Origin: JANMZR01 sp031383555
Lineage (GTDB): Bacteria > Bacteroidota > Bacteroidia > Cytophagales > Spirosomataceae
DNA length: 12,695 nt
NCBI GenBank assembly: GCA_031383555.1
Contig: JANMZR010000134.1
Location: 1-12,695 of the forward strand
Reading direction: 5' to 3'
The translations under genes were made by a program, and so were the position numbers. The notes under the pieces are model-generated. The model was not told the origin of the DNA and did not search any database. It saw only the letters and a list, made by a program, of their open reading frames with translations. Below, piece after piece: positions 5,014 to 12,037 of this stretch. Position 1 is the stretch's first letter. The number at the start of each line of letters is the position of its first letter.

Positions 5014-6393
5014 TTAGCAAACCTCCAATTCACTCAACCTTGGCACATCAAATGCATCCAATATTTTTATCCTCAATTTATTGATAGAAAGGGGCTTCCA
5101 TGTTAAAATTCGTCTATTTCCAATGGTTGTTCCTTTAGTAATTTGATTCCATTCTTTGCCATCAAATCCCTCAATTTCAAAAGATTTAATATGCTGGCCG
5201 TTATTTAAATATTCTCTAAGCATTATACCTTTTGTTTCTGTTTTTTTCAATAAATTAAGCTCAATTTCCAATGTGTTTGCTTTATTTTTTGCAAAAAATT
5301 GGGTTGAATTGTTGCCGTCAATTAAAGCTTTTGCTAAAATATTTTTCTTACCATTTATCAAAATATTCTGTGCCAATATTTTAATTTTTTTCCCAAACAT
5401 TTCGTCTCTTTTTTCTTTAAAATTTATCAAAACCAAAGAATCATTTTCATGGATTCGTCCTCGCATGTCAGGGGGAACATTCAACAATAAATTGCCATTT
5501 CGGCCAACAGATTTGAGGTAAATATCCATTAATTGGTCTGCTGTTTTAACCTTTTCGTTTTCTTTTTCATGAAAAAACCAGCCCGGCCTTATCGATACAT
5601 CTATTTCGGTTGGTTGGTAGGCAAATCCATTTTCATGGCCTTCGTTGAGTTGCTTTTCAATGCCCGCTTTGCCAGCATACCAACTTTGATTATTAATAGT
5701 TGCCCAATTGGTTTCACCCGCAAATCCTCTCTCATTGCCTACCCAACGGATGTCGGGTCCTACATCTGAAAAAATAACAGCATTGGGTTGTAATTTCCTC
5801 ACAGTTGCGTTAAACAGCTCAAAATCATATACTTGCTTTTTGCCATTTGGGCCTTCGCCGTTGGCCCCATCAAACCAAACTTCGAAAATTGGGCCATAAT
5901 TCGTGAGTACTTCGGTGAGCATATCCACAAAAACTTGGTTATATTTTTCTGTCCCATAATCTGGGTGATTGCGATCCCATGGGCTCAAATAAACGCCAAA
6001 TTTCATTCCATTTTTTTTGCATGCATTAGAAAGTTCACGAAGCACATCACCTTTTCCAGCCTTCCATTTGCTTTCTCTCACAGTATGCTTTGAGTATTTG
6101 CTTGGCCATAAACAAAAGCCATCGTGGTGCTTTGCAGTGATAATAACGCCTTGCATACCGGCCGCTTTAAAGGTTTTTACCCATTGCTCACAATCAATTG
6201 CTGAGGGGTTAAAAATATCCTCCGTTTCGGTGCCATGGCCCCATTCCAAATCTGTAAAAGTATTTGGCCCAAAGTGGGTAAAGGCATAATAGCTGAGTTT
6301 TTGCCAATCCAATTGCCGTTTGGAGGGTAAGTTTTGACTTTGAGAAAATACAGTTTGGCAAAAAAGGGTAATTGACAAAAAAAGATATCGCAT
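5014..6393 (-). CDS. Alpha-L-fucosidase, glycoside hydrolase family 29 (probably subfamily B)
   Basis: The 459-residue protein has a signal peptide (about 1-18) and a GH29 catalytic barrel. Recognisable blocks are YYAFTHFGPNTFTDLEWGHG (35-54), GVIITAKHHDGFCLWPSKYS (82-101), FGVYLSPWDRNHPDYG (132-147), EVWFDGANG (171-179) and NLLLNVPPD (301-309). D175 in WFDG is the nucleophile position; E221 in WVGNERG is the likely acid/base, by analogy with GH29-B enzymes. The C-terminal part (about 336-459) resembles a discoidin/F5-8C-type carbohydrate-binding domain. It should remove alpha-1,3/1,4-linked fucose from glycans, in the periplasm or outside. No SusC/SusD pair is in the window. The divergent neighbour is a sugar isomerase-like protein, and a 10-bp inverted repeat lies in the shared promoter region. 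Confidence 0.9.
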   Translation of the reverse strand: MRYLFLSITLFCQTVFSQSQNLPSKRQLDWQKLSYYAFTHFGPNTFTDLEWGHGTETEDIFNPSAIDCEQWVKTFKAAGMQGVIITAKHHDGFCLWPSKYSKHTVRESKWKAGKGDVLRELSNACKKNGMKFGVYLSPWDRNHPDYGTEKYNQVFVDMLTEVLTNYGPIFEVWFDGANGEGPNGKKQVYDFELFNATVRKLQPNAVIFSDVGPDIRWVGNERGFAGETNWATINNQSWYAGKAGIEKQLNEGHENGFAYQPTEIDVSIRPGWFFHEKENEKVKTADQLMDIYLKSVGRNGNLLLNVPPDMRGRIHENDSLVLINFKEKRDEMFGKKIKILAQNILINGKKNILAKALIDGNNSTQFFAKNKANTLEIELNLLKKTETKGIMLREYLNNGQHIKSFEIEGFDGKEWNQITKGTTIGNRRILTWKPLSINKLRIKILDAFDVPRLSELEVC

Positions 6394-6410
6394 GGGTATA
6401 TTTTAAAATT

Positions 6411-6474
6411 TATCGGAAATCTAATTTAAAAAAATTATAAAATCAAGCAAAACATATAATTCGTATTTCCGATA
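6411..6474. promoter_or_regulatory. Inverted repeat in the divergent fucosidase/TIM-barrel promoter region
   Basis: TATCGGAAAT (6411-6420) and ATTTCCGATA (6465-6474) are perfect 10-bp inverted copies, 54 bp apart centre to centre. Each faces one of the two divergent genes (ATGs at 6393 and 6553). Two copies of one site, oriented towards each gene, would fit joint control by a single regulator. The regulator is not identifiable. Confidence 0.5.
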
Positions 6475-6552
6475 TGCAAAGATTGATTTTTCTGTAAAAA
6501 ACCGTAATTTAGGTGTTCAAAAATTTACAAAAAACTTATCCAATATTTACAT

Positions 6553-7383
6553 ATGAATAGAAAAGATTTTATACGACAATCGCTCTCGGCTGCAGCATTG
6601 GCATTTACCGCCAACGACTTATTTGCAAGCGCTGGTATTTCAAAGTTTGGCTGCCAGTTATACAGCATCAGGGATATACTTCCAAAAGACCCAAAAGGTA
6701 ATATGAAAGCCTTGGCCGAGATGGGCTATAAATATTTTGAAAGCTATGGTGGCGATCCACTTTGGGGGATGACTCCGGTGGAAGCTAAAAAGTTTTTTGG
6801 CGATATTGGTGTGAAAATGGTCTCCGCACATGTAGGCTTGCCTGCCTCAACTGATGAATTAATGGGGAAATGCGCAGAAGCTGGACTTATATACATGATT
6901 TGCCCAGCCATTGGCCCACAAAAATCGAGAGAAGCTTGGTTGGAAAAGGCAGAAGAATTTAATAAAAAAGGGGAAATGGCCAAAAAGCATGGCTTAATGT
7001 ATGGCTATCACAACCATTCCTATTCCTTTACAATGAACAACGGAGCCATCGGCCAAAAGCTTTTATTGGAAAACACCGACCCAAAATTAGTATGTTTTGA
7101 GCTAGATATGTGCTGGAGCGAAGCCGCTGGAGCAGATACATCGGCGCATTTACGTGAAAACAAAGGCCGCTATAAACTTTGCCATATTAAACAATTGGTT
7201 TCGAAAGAAGGCAAGCCAAAGCAAACAGATTTGGCTTTAGGTGTAATAGACTATAAATCAATACTATTGACAGCAAAAAACACGGGAGTTGAATGCTTTT
7301 TGGTAGAGCAAGAGGAATACCCAACGAGCCCAATGGCGAGTATGGCCTCAAATGCTGATTATTTGAAAGCATTTAGGTTTTAG
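6553..7383 (+). CDS. Exported sugar phosphate isomerase/epimerase-like TIM-barrel protein
   Basis: The 276-residue protein belongs to the xylose isomerase-like TIM-barrel superfamily (AP endonuclease 2 family). Probable metal ligands sit in the usual order: H153/H155 in GYHNHSYSF, D185 in CFELDMCW, H211 in CHIKQL and E252 in LVEQEEY. GISKFGCQLYSIRDILPKDP (about 28-47) is the first strand region. The N-terminus MNRKDFIRQSLSAAALAF is a signal sequence of the kind found in this family, resembling a Tat signal but with RK rather than RR, so the export route is uncertain. The enzyme probably converts a sugar or sugar acid in the periplasm; the substrate cannot be told. It is divergent from the fucosidase, suggesting a small glycan-use module. 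A strong terminator follows. Confidence 0.85.
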   Translation: MNRKDFIRQSLSAAALAFTANDLFASAGISKFGCQLYSIRDILPKDPKGNMKALAEMGYKYFESYGGDPLWGMTPVEAKKFFGDIGVKMVSAHVGLPASTDELMGKCAEAGLIYMICPAIGPQKSREAWLEKAEEFNKKGEMAKKHGLMYGYHNHSYSFTMNNGAIGQKLLLENTDPKLVCFELDMCWSEAAGADTSAHLRENKGRYKLCHIKQLVSKEGKPKQTDLALGVIDYKSILLTAKNTGVECFLVEQEEYPTSPMASMASNADYLKAFRF

Positions 7384-7407
7384 ATAAAAATATTTTTTTG
7401 GTTATTT

Positions 7408-7437
7408 AAGGGGCTGATTATTTCAGCCCTTTTTTTA
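7408..7437 (+). terminator. Intrinsic terminator after the TIM-barrel gene
   Basis: GGGCTGA (7411-7417) and TCAGCCC (7423-7429) form a perfect 7-bp stem with a 5-nt loop, extended by a G-T pair and A-T pairs outside, followed by seven T. It stops transcription from the gene ending at 7383. Confidence 0.9.
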
Positions 7438-7603
7438 TGTGCTTTTAAAAAACATATTCTCCTTAAATTATAGTTCAATTTATGTTTTATCTAAATTGAC
7501 TTCAATTTTTGCTACGTTGAATAAAAAAATGTATGAAAACTTTGAAAATGAAAATCATTTAATATATTTATAATCTAAAACCTGAATTTCATTGCCTTTT
7601 TTT

Positions 7604-8245
7604 ATGACCAGAATTTTATTAGTTGACGACCACCAAGTAATATTAGATAGCCTAAAATTATTATTCAAATCTATCAAAGGGATTGAAGTAGTTGGCATAT
7701 TAAACGACAGCCGGAAAGTTAAAGAATTCATTGAAAATGAACCGGTTGATATCGTAATTTCTGATCTTCATATGCCTTATTTAAGTGGAATTGATTTAAC
7801 CCTTCTACTTAAAAATAGCGCTCCTAATTTAAGGGTTATTTTACTTACTATGGCTGAAGACGCTCCTCATATTCGTGAGGCCCTAAGGGCGGGTGTGCAT
7901 GGCTATGTATTAAAAAAAGCTACAAAAGAAGAGCTAGAAAAGGCTATTTTACAGGTTTCAGCAGGTAAAAAATATTATAGTGAAGCAGTAATTGATGAAT
8001 TGACAAGCTCACCCGATGATGATTTAAATAACAACAAGCCTGAAAATATAGAAAAATTAACCAGACGTGAAATCGAAATTTTAAAAATGATTACTATGGA
8101 ATATTCTACTAGCGAAATTGCAGATAAACTATTTATTTCGGTGCCAACTGTAGAAAGTCATCGGAGCAATTTAATGAAAAAATTGAATGTGAAATCGGCT
8201 ATCGGAATGGTAAAGTATGCTTTGAAGCATGGATTGGTGGATTAG
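7604..8245 (+). CDS. NarL/LuxR-type response regulator
   Basis: The 213-residue protein has a receiver domain (about 1-120) with acidic pocket D8/D9, phosphorylation site D54 (ISDLHMP), switch T82 and K104, followed by a GerE/LuxR helix-turn-helix (about 150-213). The latter reads LTRREIEILKMI, then SEIADKLFISVPTVESHRSN. On phosphorylation it should dimerise and bind palindromic DNA. I start it at the ATG at 7604; a TTG 12 bp upstream would add MPFF ahead of the beta-1 strand TRILLVDD. The partner is very probably the convergent sensor kinase 47 bp away. Its output domain is about half identical, by eye, to the orphan LuxR domain at 11296-11493. The three 16-bp palindromes upstream of the kinase are candidate binding sites. 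Confidence 0.93.
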   Translation: MTRILLVDDHQVILDSLKLLFKSIKGIEVVGILNDSRKVKEFIENEPVDIVISDLHMPYLSGIDLTLLLKNSAPNLRVILLTMAEDAPHIREALRAGVHGYVLKKATKEELEKAILQVSAGKKYYSEAVIDELTSSPDDDLNNNKPENIEKLTRREIEILKMITMEYSTSEIADKLFISVPTVESHRSNLMKKLNVKSAIGMVKYALKHGLVD

Positions 8246-8276
8246 TGATTGGTCGATTAGGAATTGGTTAAGGGGT

Positions 8277-8293
8277 TGCTTGGGAAGCATTTT
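8277..8293 (+). terminator. Weak hairpin after the response regulator
   Basis: TGCTT (8277-8281), loop GGG, AAGCA (8285-8289), then TTTT. The stem has only 5 bp, so this is at best a weak terminator in the 47 bp between the convergent regulator and kinase genes. Confidence 0.3.
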
Positions 8294-10233
8294 CAAACCA
8301 CAATCTCATTCACAACGCCCTCACCCTCAATAGATTTTACCTTCCAAACTCCACCAATCGCATCCACTCTTGCCTGCACATTTTTCATGCCTTTGCCATC
8401 GCTGTCGTTTTTGAAAATACCGATTCCATTGTCAGAAACTGTGAGCTTTATTTGTTTTTCGGTGCGAGTAAGCTCTATTTTGGCTAAAGTGGCTTTGGAG
8501 TGTTTCCTAATATTATTTACCAATTCCAAACAAATGGAATAGAGTTCAAATTCAATTTTACTGTCGATTCTACCAAAGTTTTCGTCGATATTCAAGTGAA
8601 ATTGCAAGGTTGAATTTTTGTTAATTTTTCTGATAAACGACTCCAGAGTGGCTGTAAAGCCTAGTTTTTCAAAATCTTCAGGCAAAAGATTATGCGACAG
8701 CAGCCGTACATCGTTATAGGCTTTAGTCACCATTTCTTGGAGGTTTTTGTAAATATCCTTTTCGGTATCAGTCATTTTTGATTTGTCAATAGCCTCCATG
8801 CTAAAGCCAATGGAGGTAAGGGTACTGCCCAAATTGTCATGTAAATCTAATGCAACCCGCTGGCGCTCTGTGGTTTGACCTTTTAGGAGCGCTGCTTGTA
8901 ATTCGGCATTTTGTTTTTGGAGGGTTGCTTGTTTTTCGAGCGAGAGTACTTGGACTTCATCTAAAGTTAGCTTTAAGGATTTACTCGTTTGAGCAAATTC
9001 TCTAGATAAAAATAAGGTAATGCTAATAGGAATACTAAGTGTTCCGAGATTTGTTAAAACGTGTAGAATTATCATATTTTCATTTAATAATAAATATGAA
9101 TGAAAAAGATAAGTGGCAAAAATCAATAAAACAAAACAAATGGAGCCAGTTAAGATAATTTTTGCTCCATCTTTTTTAGCTCGGTATGCTAAAATTGAAA
9201 TCCTGGTCACCTCAAAAAAGATAGCTGTGGAAATAAAGACTCGGTTATTTGTGTCATATAAAAAGGCAAAATTTAGCCTAAAAATCGGCATAAATAGGGC
9301 GAGAAGTACTACAAGGCTTAATGACTTATAAATCCATCCAATTCGTATATTGAAAATTAAATAAACAGCCGTTAGTTGAAAAATATAAGCGGGGTGTCTT
9401 ATAAACCAATAAATATTTGTAAAAATCTGAATATAAGACATATCATAAAAATACCTATTTATAGTAGCTTGGTAGAGATATATAATAAATAATAAGAAAC
9501 AACCTAATCCGAAAAATATATTTGCTTTTTGGAAACGATTATAATGATAAAAACTTAAATGCAGAATGCAAAGAATAAAAAACAGACCAGCCTTGAAATA
9601 ATCTAAATTAGGAACATCAAAATTGCCAAACTGCTCATAATTATTGCCATGAAAAGCATCTCTTAAGACAACCTTTTTGGGGTCTGTAATATTCAATACA
9701 ACTGATAAAAAAGAACTTTTATGCAGGTCATATCTTTGGTAAAGTAAAAAATCTTTGTAAGCAAACCTTATTGATAGAACTTGTTCTTCTTTCTCTCCTG
9801 TATATAGATGAATGACAGGTTTTAAATAATTAAATGAAAAAAATGCTTTTACTTCATCTGGATTCTGGCTAACTCTTCCAAAATTACCAATAAAAAGCCC
9901 ATTATAATAAAACTCTGATGCAATTCCCTGATAAGTATATAGGCTTAAAATAGTGTTTTTTAAAGTCGAATCAAGTTTTAGGTTTATTCTAATCCATCCA
10001 ATTCCTACTTTTTTAATTTGAGGTAAATCATCAGCATCTTTCGTTGGGTCAATACTCTCCCAATGACTATCATCAAAATCAGGTTTGGCAAAATCCGGAT
10101 TATCGCCAGCATGCCATTTCCAGCCTTTATCTAATAAAATACCTTCAGTAGGGATGCTGTCAATTTTGAAAACAGGCGTTTGGCTAATTGCAGAAAAGCT
10201 GTAAAGGAGTAATACAATTATATATCTTTTCAT
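8293..10233 (-). CDS. Sensor histidine kinase with periplasmic jelly-roll domain and 7TM region (7TMR-DISM type)
   Basis: The 646-residue protein has a signal peptide (1-18) and a periplasmic galactose-binding-like domain (about 30-195; GWKWHAGDNPDF, FDDSHWESI, GIGWIRINLKL). Seven membrane helices (about 213-410) follow, then a short coiled coil (about 415-450, VQVLSLEKQATLQKQNAELQ). The HisKA_3 dimerisation domain carries phospho-acceptor H465 in VALDLHDNLGS. The HATPase domain has its N box LELVNNIRKHSKA (569-581), G1 DNGIGI (601-606) and G2 GKGMKNVQAR (613-622). The layout matches 7TMR-DISM kinases, whose outer domains are thought to bind carbohydrate-like or other small ligands. HisKA_3 kinases pair with LuxR-type regulators, in line with the convergent neighbour. 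The ATG at 10233 is chosen over a TTG 21 bp upstream because the signal peptide begins there. Confidence 0.93.
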   Translation of the reverse strand: MKRYIIVLLLYSFSAISQTPVFKIDSIPTEGILLDKGWKWHAGDNPDFAKPDFDDSHWESIDPTKDADDLPQIKKVGIGWIRINLKLDSTLKNTILSLYTYQGIASEFYYNGLFIGNFGRVSQNPDEVKAFFSFNYLKPVIHLYTGEKEEQVLSIRFAYKDFLLYQRYDLHKSSFLSVVLNITDPKKVVLRDAFHGNNYEQFGNFDVPNLDYFKAGLFFILCILHLSFYHYNRFQKANIFFGLGCFLLFIIYLYQATINRYFYDMSYIQIFTNIYWFIRHPAYIFQLTAVYLIFNIRIGWIYKSLSLVVLLALFMPIFRLNFAFLYDTNNRVFISTAIFFEVTRISILAYRAKKDGAKIILTGSICFVLLIFATYLFHSYLLLNENMIILHVLTNLGTLSIPISITLFLSREFAQTSKSLKLTLDEVQVLSLEKQATLQKQNAELQAALLKGQTTERQRVALDLHDNLGSTLTSIGFSMEAIDKSKMTDTEKDIYKNLQEMVTKAYNDVRLLSHNLLPEDFEKLGFTATLESFIRKINKNSTLQFHLNIDENFGRIDSKIEFELYSICLELVNNIRKHSKATLAKIELTRTEKQIKLTVSDNGIGIFKNDSDGKGMKNVQARVDAIGGVWKVKSIEGEGVVNEIVV

Positions 10234-10305
10234 AAATAAACCTAAAGGAATCAACTATGAAAAATTACCAAATTATTTTCAGTTTGCAATTTTTTTCATA
10301 AAAAA

Positions 10306-10321
10306 TCATGGTAAACCATGA
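10306..10321. promoter_or_regulatory. 16-bp palindromic operator candidate, site 1
   Basis: TCATGGTAAACCATGA: perfect 7-bp arms TCATGGT/ACCATGA around an AA centre. It is the copy nearest the kinase gene, about 72 bp upstream of its ATG. Identical arms recur at sites 2 and 3. Confidence 0.75.
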
Positions 10322-10359
10322 GTAAAAATCAGCTTATAAATACCCAAAAGTCCTAAAAA

Positions 10360-10375
10360 TCATGGTTTACCATGA
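10360..10375. promoter_or_regulatory. 16-bp palindromic operator candidate, site 2
   Basis: TCATGGTTTACCATGA is the exact reverse complement of site 1 (TT centre instead of AA). Its centre lies 54 bp from that of site 1 and 23 bp from that of site 3. Confidence 0.75.
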
Positions 10376-10382
10376 TACAAAA

Positions 10383-10398
10383 TCATGGTAAACCATGA
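10383..10398. promoter_or_regulatory. 16-bp palindromic operator candidate, site 3
   Basis: TCATGGTAAACCATGA, identical to site 1 and also followed by GTAA. It lies just upstream of the candidate promoter of the membrane-protein cluster, with its centre near -70 relative to the expected transcription start, a usual position for an activator. Confidence 0.75.
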
Positions 10399-10425
10399 GT
10401 AATTATCCCAAACGGAAAAGAAACC

Positions 10426-10455
10426 TTTGTAATGTTAAAATAACAGTTAAATCTT
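10426..10455 (+). promoter_or_regulatory. Candidate promoter of the membrane-protein cluster
   Basis: TTTG (10426-10429), an 18-bp spacer and TAAATCTT (10448-10455) resemble the Bacteroidota TTTG / TAnnTTTG promoter, though the -7 element is imperfect. Transcription would start near 10462, 26 nt before the ATG at 10488. Confidence 0.4.
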
Positions 10456-10487
10456 AAAATATTTCAAACCCTAAATTTTTTACCATT

Positions 10488-10865
10488 ATGAAAACTAACA
10501 CTTTTATCATTATCGTATCGGCTTATACTATCCTTTTAGGCGTAGTGGCTTTATTTTTGCCAAGCTTAGCTTTGGAATATTTTGCAGGTGAATCTGCCAA
10601 TGTGCAGCAACAGTCTCTTATCAATTTTATTGGTGGCTATCAAATTGCTTTTGGTATTTTAGGCTATTCTCTATGGAAATCTTCAGAAGTCAATGCTCGA
10701 AAAGCTTGGCTTTTAATGGTCTCTTTTCTTACCATTTTGGCAACAGTACTCATTATTTATAACAAATCTGTAAGGATGATACCTGTTAGCAACACTTATT
10801 TGGTGGATATTACTATTTGGTTGGCTATGGCCGGCTTGGCATTGTATTATCGTTCAAAAGAATAG
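10488..10865 (+). CDS. Four-helix membrane protein, paralogue 1
   Basis: The 125-residue protein is almost entirely hydrophobic, with four predicted membrane helices (about 6-27, 45-63, 73-91 and 104-121) and short loops. It starts MKTNTFIIIVSAYTILLGVV. It is homologous to the product at 12038-12421: TFIIIV near the N-terminus, then LP, GGYQIAFGI against FGIVNIANGI, and VSNTYLVDITIWLAMAGLALYY against SSPIDYTLWILFGGGGLYYW. It is more distantly like the product at 10889-11272. I do not recognise a named family and see no catalytic residues. It is the first gene of a cluster with two regulators, divergent from the sensor kinase and downstream of the three palindromes. A role as membrane sensor, anchor or transported-signal partner is only a guess. 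Confidence 0.8.
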   Translation: MKTNTFIIIVSAYTILLGVVALFLPSLALEYFAGESANVQQQSLINFIGGYQIAFGILGYSLWKSSEVNARKAWLLMVSFLTILATVLIIYNKSVRMIPVSNTYLVDITIWLAMAGLALYYRSKE

Positions 10866-10888
10866 TTCAACCTTAAAAATAAGCTATC

Positions 10889-11272
10889 ATGAAAAGCAAA
10901 ACCTTTCTCTTACTACTTTCTATTTATTACTTAATATTTGGTTGTTTGGGACTATTTAATGCCACAGGTATTTTACAAGACTTTGGCCTTAAAACTATAG
11001 ACAGTTACCATATTGCATCCATACAATATTTGGCGCAAACAAACTTGGGACTTGCACTTATAGCCTTATTAATACGCAATACAAATCAGGTAGCTTCTTA
11101 CAAAGCCTTTTTTTGGGGCGCTACATTTTTGGCATTTTCAGCCGAAATAATAGGTTTCTATCACATATTTATTGTGAATATAGCAGCTACTACTTTTAGT
11201 TGGACTGATACGGCCATTAGGTTAATTGTGGGAGTAGTAAGTCTATATTTTGCCATGAGAACCGAAAAATAA
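10889..11272 (+). CDS. Four-helix membrane protein, paralogue 2
   Basis: The 127-residue protein has the same size and layout as its neighbour: four hydrophobic helices (about 5-25, 45-62, 74-94 and 103-122). It starts MKSKTFLLLLSIYYLIFGCL and ends with a short charged tail (MRTEK). Helix 4, preceded by a conserved-looking (S/T)(W/Y)xDTAIRL, corresponds to the VDITIWL and DYTLWIL segments of the other two. The gap to the previous gene is 23 bp and to the next 23 bp, so it is in the same operon. The leader TTCAACCTTAAA before its ATG resembles the leaders of the other paralogues. Family and function are unknown to me. Confidence 0.8.
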   Translation: MKSKTFLLLLSIYYLIFGCLGLFNATGILQDFGLKTIDSYHIASIQYLAQTNLGLALIALLIRNTNQVASYKAFFWGATFLAFSAEIIGFYHIFIVNIAATTFSWTDTAIRLIVGVVSLYFAMRTEK

Positions 11273-11295
11273 TTCAAAAACTATATATCATAATT

Positions 11296-11493
11296 ATGAA
11301 CCTTACTGACCGTGAGCTCGAAATACTTGACCTTATTTCTAAAGAATATACTACCGAACGAATTGCTAACTATCTGCATATTAGTGTATCAACTGTAGAG
11401 TCGCATAGGGCCAATATGTTTAAAAAGCTGGAAGTAAGCTCAGTAGTTGGCTTAGTAAAGGAGGGTTTTAAACGCAAAATAATAAAAATGTAA
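11296..11493 (+). CDS. Orphan LuxR/GerE DNA-binding domain protein
   Basis: The 65-residue protein is nothing but a GerE-type helix-turn-helix: LTDRELEILDLISKEY, then ERIANYLHISVSTVESHRAN (21-40) and FKKLEVSSVVGLVK. No receiver or ligand domain is present, and the upstream sequence up to the previous gene does not encode one, so it is a natural stand-alone domain and not a truncation visible here. By eye about 33 of 62 positions equal the output domain of the response regulator at 7604-8245, including the whole recognition helix VESHR. It may therefore bind the same sites, as a competitor, constitutive activator or dimer partner (inference). It lies 23 bp downstream of a membrane-protein gene in the same operon. 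Confidence 0.88.
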   Translation: MNLTDRELEILDLISKEYTTERIANYLHISVSTVESHRANMFKKLEVSSVVGLVKEGFKRKIIKM

Positions 11494-11508
11494 AGAAAAA
11501 CTATAAAA

Positions 11509-11516
11509 TATTTTTG
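11509..11516 (+). promoter_or_regulatory. -7 element of a possible internal promoter before the LytTR gene
   Basis: TATTTTTG fits TAnnTTTG at every fixed position, but there is no TTTG at the expected -33 place. If used, transcription would start near 11523, giving a 47-nt leader to the ATG at 11570. This disfavours the alternative ATG at 11531. Confidence 0.4.
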
Positions 11517-11569
11517 TGTAAAAATTATTTATGCGACTAAGAGCTACAAAACAAAATTTCCCCAAAAAA

Positions 11570-11935
11570 ATGAAAACAATAACTTACCCTATTTATATTC
11601 CAATTGGTGCAAGGCAAGAAGCCCTCCCAAGTGAAATACTATTTTTTGAAGCCGACGTAAACTATACCACTATTCATTTTATAAATGGCAAAAAGATTTG
11701 TGTTGCTATAACAATTAAGTCTTTTGAAGAACGATTTAAATCTTTCAATTTTTGTAGAGTCCATAAAACCTATTTGGTAAATATGGCCTTTGCCAGTTGC
11801 CTCTCAATGCCAGAAAATAGCCTCCTACTAACCAATAAATTTGAAATTTCGGTATCAAGAAGGCGATTAGAGGATGTAAGAAAAATCCTGCATTTAAGGG
11901 AATATCAATCGTTTAATCATTTTTTGTTGCTATGA
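11570..11935 (+). CDS. Stand-alone LytTR DNA-binding domain protein
   Basis: From the ATG at 11570, preceded by an A-rich stretch, the product has 121 residues. It is a LytTR domain with little else: SEILFFEADVNYTTIHFING (21-40), a helix KSFEERF (50-56), FCRVHKTYLVNMAFA (61-75) and FEISVSRRRLEDVRKIL (91-107). These match the usual order of the ten-strand DNA-binding fold (ILYIEAxxNYT, FxRxHKSYLVN, IPVSRRR). LytTR domains bind direct repeats and normally hang on a receiver; here no sensor part is present. An ATG at 11531 would add 13 basic residues and cannot be excluded. It is the second sensor-less regulator in a row, 76 bp behind the orphan LuxR domain, probably in the same operon or with its own promoter. 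Confidence 0.87.
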   Translation: MKTITYPIYIPIGARQEALPSEILFFEADVNYTTIHFINGKKICVAITIKSFEERFKSFNFCRVHKTYLVNMAFASCLSMPENSLLLTNKFEISVSRRRLEDVRKILHLREYQSFNHFLLL

Positions 11936-12037
11936 AATTTTAGAAATCAAATTTCGCAATTATGTTTATTTTCATATAATAAAAATCAATTTTTAACTAG
12001 AATTAAATAACATTTTTCAACCTAAATCAATATAATT

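Noticed and set aside
5156..6289. Several open frames of 63-121 codons on the plus strand opposite the fucosidase gene
   Set aside because: They lie antisense to a well-supported GH29 gene, overlap one another in different frames and show no recognisable domains or start context.
8264..8542. Plus-strand open frame opposite the kinase C-terminus
   Set aside because: It mirrors the HATPase domain on the other strand; no domain or start signal of its own.
10306..10398. Three similar repeats could suggest a CRISPR array
   Set aside because: The repeats are only 16 bp, perfectly palindromic, occur in both centre orientations, and the gaps are 38 and 7 bp. Spacer-like regularity and cas genes are missing.
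11934..11955. GAAATTT/AAATTTC hairpin after the LytTR gene as a terminator
   Set aside because: Only A-T pairs apart from one G-C pair and no T tract; too weak to call.
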